NCBI GenBank assembly: GCA_003255025.1
Contig: QANY01002366.1
Span: forward strand, 937,509-1,001,508
Origin: Datisca glomerata
Taxonomy: Eukaryota > Streptophyta > Magnoliopsida > Cucurbitales > Datiscaceae
Length of the DNA stretch: 64,000 nucleotides
Direction: 5' to 3'
Below the pieces are notes generated by a model that had not been told where the DNA came from, did not search any database, and saw only the letters and a program-made list of their open reading frames with translations. Within the stretch, counting starts at the first letter, position 1, and every line of letters starts with the position of its first letter. Below, piece after piece: positions 32,667-43,930 of the stretch. Position numbers and translations under genes: made by a program.

Positions 32667-33160
32667 ATGTCCACTGAATCAAGTGCCAACATAGAGAGCA
32701 GTATAAGTGATAAGTATTCTTCTTTGAAAACGTTAAATCCAACACTAAAATCTTCTTTGCTGATCAAATTAGATAGAGACAGTTTCATGCTTTCGAAGTC
32801 TCAAATTGTACATGTAGTAATAGGACATGATTTAGACGAATATCTATTTGGATCGGGATAAACCACCTAAGAAATTAACTGATACCTGGATTAGGAATGA
32901 CTCAGTTTCTCCTTAGTTGGTTGAGATCATCGATGAATGAGAGGATTCTTGGAACAATCCTCCAATATAGTCTTTCGAGAGAATTGTGGCAAGAAGTTGA
33001 GAGGCGTTTCTCAAGCCAATAAAAAACCAGGATGTTGCAGATAAAGAATATGTTGTATACTATGAAGAAAGTTGGTGAAGTAATAGCTGAATACTGTGGC
33101 AAAATGAGGAATGTTTCTAGTGGACTAACAACCAGAACCTACCATAGCGACTTAAGCTTT
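32667..33160 (+). pseudogene. Copia-3 gag
   Basis: The start ATG at 32667 opens 64 codons with KSSLLIKLDRDSFMLSKSQI and a GHDLDEYLFGS block, the copia gag N-terminus. After a stop, the core continues in shifted frames as LSWLRSSMNERILGTILQYS and RELWQEVERRFSQ, to about 33110. No zinc knuckle remains. Confidence 0.8.
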
Positions 33161-33866
33161 AACTAGTCATAAGTGGAAGGAGGCCATAGATGTTAGTACA
33201 AAGCACTGATGATCAATGAAACATGGGAGCTTTATAATATCTCATGCTCACAAGGCTAGATGTAGCACATATTGTAAACAAGCTGAGCCAGTTTGTCCAA
33301 AGCCCCACCCTTGCTCATTGGAAAGCCTGTAAACGCCCTCTCAGATATCTTAAAGGTTCAATTTATGATGGACTTTTAATCAAACCAGATGCCACTCTCA
33401 ATCTCACTGCATATTCAGATGTTGATTGAGCATCTAATCTTGATGATAGATGTTCAACATGTGGTTTTACAATCTTTCTGGGCAACTCTCTTATTTCCTG
33501 GTCTTCAAAGAAGCAGGCTGTAGTGTTCTAGTACAAAGAGTGACTATCATGCTCTATCAAGCACAACAGTTGAACTCATGTGGATCATCCCTTCTCACTG
33601 AATTACACAGTCCTCTAGCTAGAGTCATGTTATATTGTGTGACAACACGAGTCCTGCGTCACTAGCAGCCAATCATGTTCTACATGCTCGCAGAAGCACT
33701 TAGAAATTGATCTTCATTGTATTCGTGAAAAGATTCCAAGTAAGCAACTTGAAGCTCACTTTGTTCCTTCATATGATCAACAGCCGATGTCTAAACAAAG
33801 TGCATTCCGGAAGCTCAATTTCTCTATCTTAAGACAAAGCTACAGGTGGCATCTTCCCCCTTTCTC
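33161..33866 (+). pseudogene. Copia-3 RT remnant and RNase H
   Basis: A short RT N-terminal piece (HKWKEAIDV, then INETWELYN, 33165-33237) is joined directly to the post-RT region at 33244-33429 (RLDVAHIVNKLSQFVQSPTL, then RYLKGSIYDGLL, then AYSDVD with the first RNase H acidic residues). RNase H text continues across frameshifts to about 33800 (LCDNTSPASLAANHVLHAR). Confidence 0.82.
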
Positions 33867-34172
33867 TTGAGGGGGATGACATTGATCATAGTTATCAAAA
33901 CAAAATTAGCTAAAGTCCACGTAAGCTTGCCATGCAAGTTGATCAGCTTTTTAAGCTAATTCTATTAAGTTCTAGTTAAGCGTCGATTAAGCTTTAGCTA
34001 CAGCTAGTTGGTTATCTATTTATTTATCTATCTACCTCTATATATATATATATATATTGTCTGAATGTATATTTAAAGTGTTGGTTCAATCATCAATTCT
34101 ATAAGCAAAGCTTTTCACTTAGTCTTCTTTTTCTCTCAACCTACTCTGTTTGCCCCAGTTTTGCAAACCTCA
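33867..34172 (+). repeat. Copia-3 polypurine tract and 3' LTR
   Basis: TCTTGAGGGGGA (33866-33876) precedes TGACATTGATCATAGTTATC. The LTR ends TTGCAAACCTCA at 34172 (296 bp). It carries an expanded TATC/TATA microsatellite near 34012-34055 that is absent from the 5' LTR. Confidence 0.85.
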
Positions 34173-34269
34173 ACTAGTACAAGCTTTCCCTTAAAAAATT
34201 AGTTGACGTTACAATTTTGTAACTTGACAATCCACATAAGAAAGATGTTTAAATGCAATAACTACTTAT

Positions 34270-34735
34270 AATTAATGGTAAAATGCATTTCTCTTCCCTC
34301 AGGTTTACTCTAATTTTCAATTTTGTCTCTACAAGTCTAATTTTCCAATAAAGTTTTTGAATAGTTTGTAACGTAACAATCAAGTTGTTTGACTAAGCGT
34401 CAAACCTTGAAATATTACAATTGTTATTTTGACCGAAAGAGAAATGATAGTTGTAATAGGAAGGCAAATTACCTCCATAATAGTTTGTTTCTTGTTGAAT
34501 GAAACCTGATGTCTGGCTTAGATAATCTGGATCTGGAAATTTTTACTTAACAATTAACATCTAAGGCTTTCGTTGTCTGGCTTATCAACACATAAAACTA
34601 TCAAAATTTAAAATTGTCAAAGGTCTAAATTACAATATTTTAAAATTATTTTAGAATTTAATTATAAAAATTAAATTTACAAGACTGAATTGAAAATCAG
34701 GCTAATCTTAGATAACTAAAATGTATTTTTCCCTT
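34270..34735. mobile_element. Possible inverted-repeat MITE near the PR-1 3' end
   Basis: The left end GGTAAAATGCATTTCTCTTC with CTCTAATTTTCAATTTTGTC has an imperfect reverse complement at the right end (AATTGAAAATCAGGCTAATC, then AAAATGTATTTTTCCC). Non-coding. The ends and target site are unclear. Confidence 0.45.
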
Positions 34736-34874
34736 TGTTAAACGTTACCATGGTATTAAAATACGGGCATGAACTTATTTTCAGTAACAGACTTTCATCT
34801 TAATTATTCTATGCAACCCATACAACATTTGCTCGGTATAACAAGCGTTGTAAATCAAGTGTTCAGTAAGTTTA

Positions 34875-35354
34875 TCAATAAGGTCTTTGCCCAATGTAGT
34901 TACCAGGAGGATCATAGTTGCAGCTGATGATCGTACCATTATTATTACACCTTACTTTAGCACACCCGAGACGAACAGAGTCACTCCAAACAATCTGTGT
35001 ATAATGTAAACAAGCTCCACCAACACAGGAATTCGATCCATAATCATACATAGATATTTCATCAAGCCAGAGATTTAGAGCTTGTGCAACAGAAAGGTCA
35101 CCACCTCCCCATGCAAGGTTTTCTCCATATGGTCCACCTGAATGAACCATTCTGCAATCAACCGCAAGTTTGCCGGCGTAGTGTCGTGCAAAAGCTGTCA
35201 CACTTTCGTCCCATTGCAACGGCGCAACACCCACTTGACTGCGCGCCTCGTTTTGTGCATATAAGTAGTCTTCTGGCGTTTCTTGGGCGCTGGAGGGTGT
35301 GATTTTGGCCAAGGCTATAATACCAACTATGATTAGAATCTTACACTTCTCCAT
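34875..35354 (-). CDS. PR1: Pathogenesis-related protein 1 (CAP superfamily)
   Basis: Secreted defence protein of 159 residues in a single exon. Residues 1-23 form a signal peptide (hydrophobic [11 protein letters not shown], cleavage after SSA before Gln24). The CAP fold is complete: cavity residues His71, Glu78 (GENLAWG), Glu99 and His117 (LHYTQIVW), and six cysteines at 67, 110, 115, 131, 136 and 145. The C-terminus [15 protein letters not shown] fits the CAPE motif, whose last 11 residues are released as an immune signal peptide in tomato PR-1. An in-frame ATG at 35423 would add 23 residues before the signal peptide, but it lies within about 20 bases of the TATA box and so is probably not transcribed. 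PR-1 proteins bind sterols and are salicylate-induced. That is family knowledge, not shown here. Confidence 0.95.
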   Translation of the reverse strand: MEKCKILIIVGIIALAKITPSSAQETPEDYLYAQNEARSQVGVAPLQWDESVTAFARHYAGKLAVDCRMVHSGGPYGENLAWGGGDLSVAQALNLWLDEISMYDYGSNSCVGGACLHYTQIVWSDSVRLGCAKVRCNNNGTIISCNYDPPGNYIGQRPY

Positions 35355-35399
35355 ATTTGGTTTTTCTGCGTGAAATTTAGCTTCGCTGTCAATGATATA

Positions 35400-35530
35400 T
35401 ATGATGCCATTTGGGTAACGCATGAATAGACTTATTTATAGAGTTTTGATGTGGAAAGTTTTTTAATTTGTTGTGTATGATGTGATGCCGTTTGGGTAGG
35501 TTATTTATAGAATCTTAGTCTGGAACGTTT
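35400..35530 (-). repeat. Duplicated PR-1 core promoter
   Basis: ATGATGCCATTTGGGTAACG to TTATTTATAGA near 35402-35442 is repeated as GTGATGCCGTTTGGGTAGG to TTATTTATAGAA near 35481-35512, about 72-80 bases further upstream. A second TATA-like element therefore lies at 35501-35510. Confidence 0.75.
35431..35440 (-). promoter_or_regulatory. PR-1 TATA box (proximal)
   Basis: TATAAATAAG on the minus strand, about 77 bases upstream of the chosen ATG. This gives a leader of roughly 45-50 bases and supports the start at 35354. Confidence 0.7.
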
Positions 35531-36659
35531 GTTCACAGATTCAAGACTTGTAACCTTATCTTGTTGCAGTTACCAAATTGTTTCCAATTTTACATCAACA
35601 GTCTCCATTTCACTCTATAATTGAATATGAGAATTAATTTGCCGCTGGAAGGAAAGAAATTACTTAAGATAGTGTTTTGGCTTGGCTTTAAGCTATGTTT
35701 GGCCGTTTGGGTATATGAAAATGCAATAAAAATCAATTTTTTTTTATTCATGACAATATTTTCTATTTGGTTTCATAAATAATATTAGAGAGAGAAATAA
35801 TAAAAAAAATTGCCTTTTACTACTTTACGAATGTTTTCCCGTTTATTTCTCAAGAAATTGCATGAAAAAATCCCACGGAGTGAAGGAAATGACACTATGA
35901 CCCTTTATAAATATATTTAACACAATATGACATTTTTGCTCAAAGGGAAGACTAAAATGTCTCAATGCTAGACCTTGATCTAGCCAAAACTTGCTGTCAA
36001 ACCATGGTCTAGCATTTTTTTGCAGTTAAAATTTACACATGCTAGATCAGAATCTAACAAATATTTTTGTTAGACTAAAGTCTAGTAGTCACTAATTTTA
36101 ACTGAAAAAAAATTAAACGAAAGGCGCAATTACATATTTTCTCATATAAAATGTTGAATTTTATTAAAAACAGAGTCGCGTGCTAAAATCATTATTTTCT
36201 TTGACAAATGTTTGTTTCTAAAAATTTATTTTCTTTCTCATTGATTATTGATTCCATATTTAGCATATACACCTGACCTGACTTAAATTTTAGATTAACG
36301 AACTCGAAAATGTCAACTTAGCTATTTCGATTTACAGCAGGTAAAACAGTACTCTAATTAGTTGTTTAGAATGCATGCGTTTTCTTATCAGGAGTATGTG
36401 TGTTTAGATTAAGAACTTATCCCTCAATTGGTTACATAAAAGAAAAGAGTATAAAATTTTTATTTTAAATGACACACTTATATTGTTACAGATACGTAGT
36501 CTGAAAAATTTTAAAGTTCCGTCTATTACTGTATCTCAAGTAACTCAAATGCATAATGATGTTGGTCAAACGTGTAGTGAAGTATCTTAAATATGTGGAA
36601 TAGTAATATATTACATGTATCTGAAAAAAGAGGTATAATTTGTCCCTGGTGTTTTAAGT
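35531..36659. other. Intergenic DNA upstream of PR-1
   Basis: No gene recognised. A small inverted pair lies at 36017-36035 and 36096-36113 (TTTTTTGCAGTTAAAATTT and its reverse complement). TGCTAGA/TCTAGCA motifs recur between 35960 and 36090. Confidence 0.4.
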
Positions 36660-37145
36660 ACAATAGGACATTTTAACTACAACAACTTTTGATCAAGGCT
36701 AGCCAAATTGATTATAGTGAGAAATTTACATGGATCAAACCTCAGATTACATATAGACAAAGTCTCACAATGACAATTAAAAGAATATGACTATTAGTTT
36801 TACTCAAATAAAATGAAAAGGAAAATAATAAATTATCATCAAACGTTATATCCAACTCTTTTCTGTTAAGGAAGATATAGTGAATGAATTGTCCCACAAA
36901 AGAGGAAAATTTTAAAATAGAGTAGGAAAATTTAACTACAACAAATTTTGATAAAGACTGTTATCTCAATTGATTATATAGAGAAATTTGTAGGAATTAA
37001 ATTTTAAATCACATGAAGACAAAACTTCATTATAATATTTGAACTGACAACCATCGGTCAAAAGTAATACGGCTATTAGTTTACTATGAAAATGAAAATA
37101 ATAAATTTTATCACACGTTCCACCCAAATCTTTTAAAAGAAAGTA
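36660..37145. repeat. Diverged tandem duplication, two copies of about 210-220 bp
   Basis: TTTTAACTACAACAACTTTT at 36673 recurs as TTTAACTACAACAAATTTTG at 36930. Both are followed in order by TTGATTATA-GAGAAATTT, a CACAT-GACAAA block, ATGACTATTAG/ACGGCTATTAG and AAAATAATAAATT. No coding frame. Confidence 0.65.
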
Positions 37146-38678
37146 AAAGTAAACAATGTGCGTGACACATTATATATATAATTAATTATTTAATGGAAAA
37201 TAAAAAATTTAAAAAATAAAATTAAGCTAATTTATATATAGTGGAAGCTTTAATATGCGAATATAGTAGAGTAAAATGTGTTAAATTAAAAATTTGATAA
37301 CCGAATTGTATTGGATATAGCATTGTTCTTTGAATCAAAATGATTTTATCATTAATTTGTCACATTTTTAAAAAATGATTATATCATTTTTTTATTTAAA
37401 AATATATTAATTTTTTTTTTGTAAATTTATTTGTATGAATTTTCATGTTGCTGATAAAATAAATATTACATAATATCAATTCCATACGAATTAATAAAAA
37501 TAAGAATCACTTGTATAAAAATGATCTCCAAATTAATATTTTTAGATGTTCAAGTTCTAATTGCATAATATTATAAAAAAATATATTCACAGGCTATTTA
37601 CAAAAGTTTATTATGTAAATGAATTAACTAAAAAAGGTGAAAATCTAATTTTGTACAGTATTTTAAGAGGTCTTAAAAAGTAAAAAGAAAAATTAAAAGT
37701 TTCTCTCCAAACCCTTTTAATGTATACTAGGTTTTTATACGTGAGCTAAATTTTATATAAGTTATCAATAAATACAATTAAAATACATCCTTAATTAATT
37801 AATTTCTAAAATATCGATTCATGTAATTTAGTAACTAATCTTTTGATCATTCATTGAGTCCTTATTGAATTTAATATCATAATTGTGGGATATTTTTTGT
37901 TAAAAGATAAACATATTAAAAACTATATAATTTTACAAGGCATATCTCAGAGATATAAAACAGAAATTCAACTCTGAGACTCGTAGACTTAAGTCAGTAT
38001 AGTATGGCCTATACCCAAAACAGAACCAACAAGGCAAACTATATATATGATTCTAAGCACCAGATGGGGTGGCGTAAAAAATAGATGCATTTAAACTCCA
38101 TTTTGATTGAAGTATTAAATGGTTAGAAGTTGTTGAGATCCTATTGACATCAGAGTCTCTCTCTAACCATCCGTAATCATGACATCACCAATAACATGAG
38201 TCCACGAGTATCTCTAATTTTCTCTTTGGATCACCCTCATATTTCTTTATCCAAATACAGTGAAAAAAGGTGAAAAATAAATTAACAGTTGAACTAAAAA
38301 ATTCACTGATTGTTCTAATCAACCAATCGAGAAGTTGTGTCCAGCTGCACATAAAGAAAACAATGTCACACTTCTCCAACATAAAGTATATTGTGGCGTG
38401 TTAATATAAATATAAAGTTTATGAGTTTGATAATGAATCTATTGCCATAAATGTTTTCATCAAAAGTATTATGCATAGTAATTTAAGACATTTATCTCTT
38501 AATTAGAATTAAATGAATCGATCATGTTTAGTTTGAAATAGGATGAAGTTGACTAAACTTGAGTCGCCACAAACCTCATTGTCGTCGACGATGTGGTCTT
38601 CAAACGCCTCTCCTCTTGCCGATGACTTTGTTTGTTTTGTTTCAATACATGTCCTAGCGCTTATGTTTGGAATCAATA
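37146..38678. other. AT-rich intergenic DNA
   Basis: No recognisable gene. A 65-codon minus-strand frame at 38185-38382 is hydrophobic and lacks a known motif. It could be an exon remnant but has no support. Confidence 0.35.
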
Positions 38679-39092
38679 TGGAAAGCGCATATATAATCTA
38701 AATCATTTAATTTATTAAATTATCATGGTTAACATGACATAATCTACCATACCACAAATTACAAGACTCAAGCAAACAAAGTAAGATTATTGTTCATATC
38801 AATAATTTTCTACAAGTCATTAAATTGAGTTTAAATAACCCATTTGTTGAAGCCGTAAATTTCAACGGTGAGAATATGTGTGCTCCCGCTTTTGGTTGGG
38901 AATACACTCGGCCTAGAATTCTGTAAAACACAAACAAAGAACCCAAAGAGTGAGGAGGACCATGGAGGTGGTTTCCTCACTTTAGGACCTCCGATGGAAA
39001 GCGCATGTATAATCTAAATCATTTAATTTATTAAATTATCATAGTTAACATGACCTAGTCTACCATACCACAAATTACAAGACTCAAGCAAA
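38679..39092 (-). repeat. 315-bp repeat array, inverted copy (about 1.3 units)
   Basis: TGGAAAGCGCATATATAATC starts at 38679 and recurs at 38995, a period of 316. It is the reverse complement of the array at 43799-44634. Each unit joins the end of a K-family LTR to part of a copia GAG-pre-integrase region. Confidence 0.88.
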
Positions 39093-39665
39093 TCATCTTT
39101 TATCCGTTTAAAATTTAACATTTAAAATTCAGAACTTAAAAGATAAAAAAATAGGATAAGGGTTATCAGAAAATATCACAGAGTTTCCTAAGCCCTAATT
39201 GCTATCACTTAGGGTCTCAAAAACCTGAGTCACCATATGTAGGGAACAACAGCGGATAGTGGCGGCGACGGGTGCCAGAATAGTACCGTCGATAGCCAGA
39301 ATAGTAATTCTGACGTGAAAAGTAACAGGTCACTCTCGATGGCTGTCTGACGACTTCTTGGTGGCGGTTTCGAGTGGTTTCCGGCGACAGTTTTGAGGCA
39401 ATGCCGATTTTACATCAAATTTATAAAATTATAACTTTTGCAATAAAATAAATTACATAAAATCCTATACCTCAAATCTGGCGTACATCAAATTTAAATT
39501 GTAATAAAAACACCTAGAGTAAATTGTTAGGGATCCAATCACATAACACATTCCAAATAATTTTGAATCTACCATACAAAATCATATGCCAATATCCACA
39601 AAATTCACTATAATTTTGTTTCAAATATCAATATGCATAATCATGAACTTGACTTCGATACCTAT
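39093..39665 (-). other. Copia-4 5' leader, displaced
   Basis: On the minus strand the LTR at 39666 is followed by ATAGGTATCGAAGTCAAGTT (39646-39665), a diverged initiator-Met-type primer site, and then an untranslated leader to about 39093. Gag does not follow here. It lies at 44635 in the opposite orientation. Confidence 0.65.
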
Positions 39666-41567
39666 TGTAGGATCGGTTGGTTTTAAAATTAATTAAAAAT
39701 ATTGTTGCACCATGAACGGTTCGTGGGTGAAATATTTTTTTTTCCAATTAACTTATTTAATCAAATTAAATAACTTAAAACCAATCAACGTGCGATTATG
39801 CATATACGACATTAAACGAGAAGATAAGGTTAGAAATAATTTTTTTCACCTATACCTTCTATTGGAGAATTTGTGAATTGACAGAATTCCTTTGAGCATT
39901 CTTCGTGTTCTCCAAGTTTCGAGATTCGAATCACGTGCTTAAACACCAAGAACGATTTGTGAATTTCGTTCACCAACAACCACCTATTAATTTTAGAAAT
40001 ATATCTCATGAGAATTTTGTGTATGTACTTAAATGTGGGGTCTCAAAATGATTGAAGAAGAATAAAAAAAATTTTCCTTCAATATAATTTTCGGCGGCAA
40101 GAGGGAGGGAGCGTAAAACATTTTTTCTCTCTTGCTTTGTTAACAAGTAATTGTATCTAACACTAGATTTATCTACAATCAAATTGTTATTAGATATCGA
40201 TAAAATCTAATTTTTGATATTTACAAATATATCAATATATTTTTAAATTTTTAAAAATTCAACCCATATGTTTATAATTGCGAAAAATTACAATATTCCC
40301 TAGAGTTTGAGTTGTTCGAGATTAATCAATCCAATAGGTAGATTTAATTGATCATTATAATTAATTAATTAATTTTATTTACTAATTATCTAATAATTAT
40401 AAAATAATAAACTAATTAATTTCAATACATATTATCATACTTAACTAATTAAGTGATACCACCCATCACATATAGGTGTAGGAAATATGTCTTGGCACCA
40501 AAACACATTTTGATCCAATTTACTTCGTTTTTCTATTCTTGTTCTCATGAGCTATTTCTGAGACCGAACAGACCCACATGAACAAAACTAAGGATTCGAA
40601 TACCCGGAGAATTTATCTTCATAAATTCCTAACTTATTTAATCTTGACACCGTACAACTCCAATATAGATTTGATGCTGAATCAACTCTCGATTCATGCG
40701 CGCTACGTTTTCTGTTGGTGTAAATAAACTCTTTTTCTTTTCATGGGCCATATAATATTTTAACAAAATACCCATCGTGAATATCAGTAATAAGAGAGGA
40801 GTGTAAATTTATCATTTTACCCCTCTGATTATTATTTCCTTAACTCATTTATTGACTATGAGTAAGAAAGACATAATAGTTGATTGTCTCTTATAATTCA
40901 CTAATCTTAATCAATGAATCAATTAATTGAATACCTGGTCAGATTAATTTATTCGCACACCCATCAATAAAGCATAATGTGGTATCGTTGCTTTCACAAT
41001 CCAACCACGAATTTTCATATCGGTGAATCACGTAACTCCAACTTAATTGAATTACAATCTCAATAGCCGAGGTATTTCTCACCATTTAACATATCAAAGA
41101 TTACAACTTATTAAGTCAAGCTATGTATTCACGTCAGAATTAAGGTAGTTCTGAAAATATCCTTAAAGTGTAACAATTAGATTTAGAGCTAAGTAAATGG
41201 TTTTGGGCTCAAAACTAATTTGTTACCGGTATCTTCAAAATGCTCGTAACATGTCTAGGTTAACCATTTAAGTCTCCACTCTCATGCCCCAAGACTGGCA
41301 TTTATTGGTTCAACCTAATAGTCGTAATCCGATTCGATTACTCAGTCGATCCTAAGACTGTGAATATCATTCTAAGCTTTCATAGAAGAGTTTGTCTTGA
41401 GACGTTTCTGTCTTCACTCTTCGTTCGTTGATTAAAGTTCCAGGACTTCAGTAATTTATAAATGCACTTTAATAAAACTTATAACAATTCAATAATACTA
41501 ATGTCTTTGAAATAACTAAATACAAATAAATAGTTATTACACGCTACTTTATTGACATATTCCAACA
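39666..41567 (-). repeat. Copia-4 5' LTR, about 1.9 kb, now inverted
   Basis: On the minus strand it runs from TGTTGGAATATGTCAATAAA (41567) to ACCGATCCTACA (39666). It matches 48379-50293 in opposite orientation over its full length with clear divergence. CTCTC follows at 41568-41572. Confidence 0.88.
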
Positions 41568-41735
41568 CTCTCCCCTAAGGAAAAATCTGTCAAATTTCTA
41601 CCAGGATATTAGCTTAAGCATCGGAGGCCCTTAGACGAGGAAACCACCCCCGGTTCTCCTCACTCTTTGGCTTCTTTACTTGTGCTTCCATATTTCCAGG
41701 TCGAGAGGATTCCCAACCAAAAGAGGGTGCACATA
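41568..41735 (+). repeat. K-family LTR 0, right part
   Basis: CTCTCCCCTAAGGAAAAATC to GGGTGCACATATGTTA is the downstream end of a K LTR (compare 42258-42440). Its upstream part is at 50299-50835 in inverse orientation. The two were separated by the copia-4 insertion. Confidence 0.7.
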
Positions 41736-42455
41736 TGTTATAGGCACTCCCTGACTACCAGTAATGTAACACCATGTGTCACGCTACACTGAGAAGCTTA
41801 GGCCAGGAGAAGGCTTCAAGGCCCAGCCACCTAGAAGGAGGAAGCTCACCTCACCTGATCGGCTCACAAGAAGCTCAGGTCACAGCAACCCGAGTAGATT
41901 GAGGGAAGCAAGAATCAAGCCCGCGATAAGAGCTCGGTTGATTCTTAGTGTCAACATCATCATTACCTGTTGAAAGTAACATTCCATGTGGTGCCCTTCC
42001 ATTAGGCCTTAACGCCCAACGGGTCCAATCGTCATCATGGGCATCAGATCAACCTCCGATTAGCCACCTCAAAGACACATCAATATTTAATTACTGTCAC
42101 TTTATGTCATCTCGAGAGACAAGGACATTAAATATCGCATCTAACACGTCAAATCAAGGAAGAGTCACCACATCATGGAGGCTTCTTCGACATGTATCCT
42201 CCTAGAAGGCTTCAGGTATAAATACCCCATCAACTCTAGAATAAGGTAAGTAACTCTCTCTCTTAAGGAAATCTCTACCAAACTTCTAACAGGATACTAA
42301 CTTTAGCATCAGAGACCTTTAGGCGAGGAAATCACCCCCATGTTCTCCTCGTTCTTTGGGTTGTTTCTTTGCGTTTTACAGTTTTCTAGGATGAGAGGAT
42401 TCCCAACCAAAAAAGGGAGCACATGTATTCTCACTGTTGATATTTTTAGCCTAAA
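41735..42455 (+). repeat. K-family LTR A
   Basis: This starts near TAGGCACTCCCTGACTACCA and includes a TATA-type GGTATAAATACCCCATC at 42215-42231. It ends near GGAGCACATGTATTCTCACTG. It is homologous to LTR B at 43285-43930 and to the minus-strand copy at 50299-50835. It is GC-richer than its surroundings. Confidence 0.65.
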
Positions 42456-43284
42456 AAACATGTATTCCCTCATCTTACTCCGACGAAGTTTAAGACAAGA
42501 GGGGAAATCCTCTCTGCTATTCGTCGAGAGAAGAACTCCCAACCGTTATGGAGAGCACACGATGAAAAGAGAAAGATATAGTGGTCAAACAATTTAAGGT
42601 GACCCAAAGGAGGAGGAAGGACATGATGGTACTCACTCAAATCGTAGTGACCTCTTGTACATAAATGATCCCCCCTATCGCAACCACTAAAGGAGTCATC
42701 ATGTGCATAGAGAACTACAGCAAAAAATCATATGGGAAGCAGTGAAATGACTCCCTGACTCATAGAAATTGCCACCTCTTGAGGAAATCGAAGACTTCGG
42801 ATGGTCAAGCTTCCACTTAGTGGTGGAAGCTCTGGTTGAGATCGGCCTAAGAAGGAAAAAGACGGAACTGTGTAATGAGAAGGATCTTGAAGGACACTAT
42901 GTTAAACAGCCCCCTGGTGTACTTCTGGCCATCCACAATGCCGCCAGATGAAGGAGGAGAACAGAATTATCGAAGAACAAATTAAAGTAAAGACATTTGA
43001 AGAATCTCGTGGAAGCCCTATGTCAGCAGTCGTGGAAAGGGTGAAGGAAAACGTCGGCAGACCACCCTTGGCAAGGCAATTGCTTCAGTTTCATTTAACT
43101 TCTTGGTGTCCTTTTGGAGAAAAACAATTGGCGGAGCTGCCATGTAAATGAAAAGTCATGATTGGCATATAAATGGGTCTGATATCATCCCCAATTGAAA
43201 TACAAATCCTTAGGAAGGAAGCTTGCCAGATAGGAAGAGGCTTTAGACAAAGCAGGAACACCTGGCTAGATCGCCATAGCGGTT
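42456..43284 (+). mobile_element. K element internal region, unclassified
   Basis: Between LTR A and LTR B lie two open frames, 42769-42951 (60 codons) and 42948-43151 (67 codons), overlapping by a few bases. They are charged and Glu/Lys-rich without RT, integrase or zinc-knuckle motifs. It could be a decayed gag. I cannot assign it to gypsy or copia. With no polymerase, K here is non-autonomous. Confidence 0.45.
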
Positions 43285-43930
43285 CTCCGTAATAGGAAAA
43301 GGAATTGAGGCTTGAGCCCCCGAAGGAAGGAAGAGAACCTAGCCAGGTCGGTCTCTCAGGAAGCTCGAGTTACACTAGCCTAAGTAGACAAAGAATGGTA
43401 GGAAAGAGGTCTGCTGAAAGAGCTCGGCTGGCCCTCTATTAGCATTATCATTACCCCCGAAAGTGATACTCTATGTGGCATCCTCCTATTCAATCCGAAC
43501 ATCTACCAGGTCCAATTGCCATAATGGGTTATCAAATCAACCCCCAATCGGTCACCTCATCAACGTTCGGCATGACTAGGGGCATATCAACATTTAATAC
43601 GTATTCTTTTATATCATCTCAGGGGACAAGGGCATTAAATGCCGCCTCCAACTCATCAAATCAAGGAAGAACCGCCACATTATCGAGGTTTTTTTACACA
43701 CATCCTCTGGTGAGGCTTCATTAATAAATACCCCATCTACTTGAGAAGAAGAGAAGAAAAATATGCCAAATTTCTATCAGTATATTGACTTAGGTATTGG
43801 AGGTCCTAAAGCGAGAAAACCACCCCCATGGTTCTCCTTACTCTTTGGATTCTTTATTTGTGTTTTACAGAATTCTAGGCCGAGTGTATTCCCAACCAAA
43901 AGAGGGAGCACACATATTCTCACCGTTGAA
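43285..43930 (+). repeat. K-family LTR B
   Basis: From GGCTTGAGCCCCCGAAGGAA to GAGCACACATATTCTCACCG, with AATAAATACCCCATCTAC as the TATA region near 43725. Its last 130 bases (from 43799) form the first part of the 315-bp repeat unit. Confidence 0.65.

Larger units (their letters stand above)
32353..34172 (+). mobile_element. Copia-3, internally deleted copy with both LTRs
   Basis: LTR, primer site, gag N-terminus, then deletions that remove the gag zinc knuckle, protease, integrase and most of RT, then RNase H, polypurine tract, LTR. Flanks are AGTAT on the left (32348-32352) and ACTAGTAC on the right, so a target duplication is at best imperfect. At 1.8 kb it is non-autonomous. Confidence 0.88.

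Noticed and set aside
34012..34055. TATC/TATA tract as a regulatory element
   Set aside because: Simple microsatellite expansion inside the copia-3 3' LTR, absent from the partner LTR.
35084..35302. Plus-strand open frame of 72 codons
   Set aside because: Antisense shadow of the PR-1 coding sequence.
35355..35423. Longer PR-1 reading frame starting at the ATG at 35423
   Set aside because: It would put 23 residues before a clean signal peptide, and the ATG lies within about 20 bases of the TATA box at 35431-35440, so the transcript probably starts after it.
41568..41580. Purine tract (minus strand CCTTAGGGGAGAG) next to the LTR at 41567, looking like a polypurine tract
   Set aside because: The same bases occur in K LTR A at about 42254-42266, so this is K flanking sequence plus the target duplication. 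It does not belong to copia-4.
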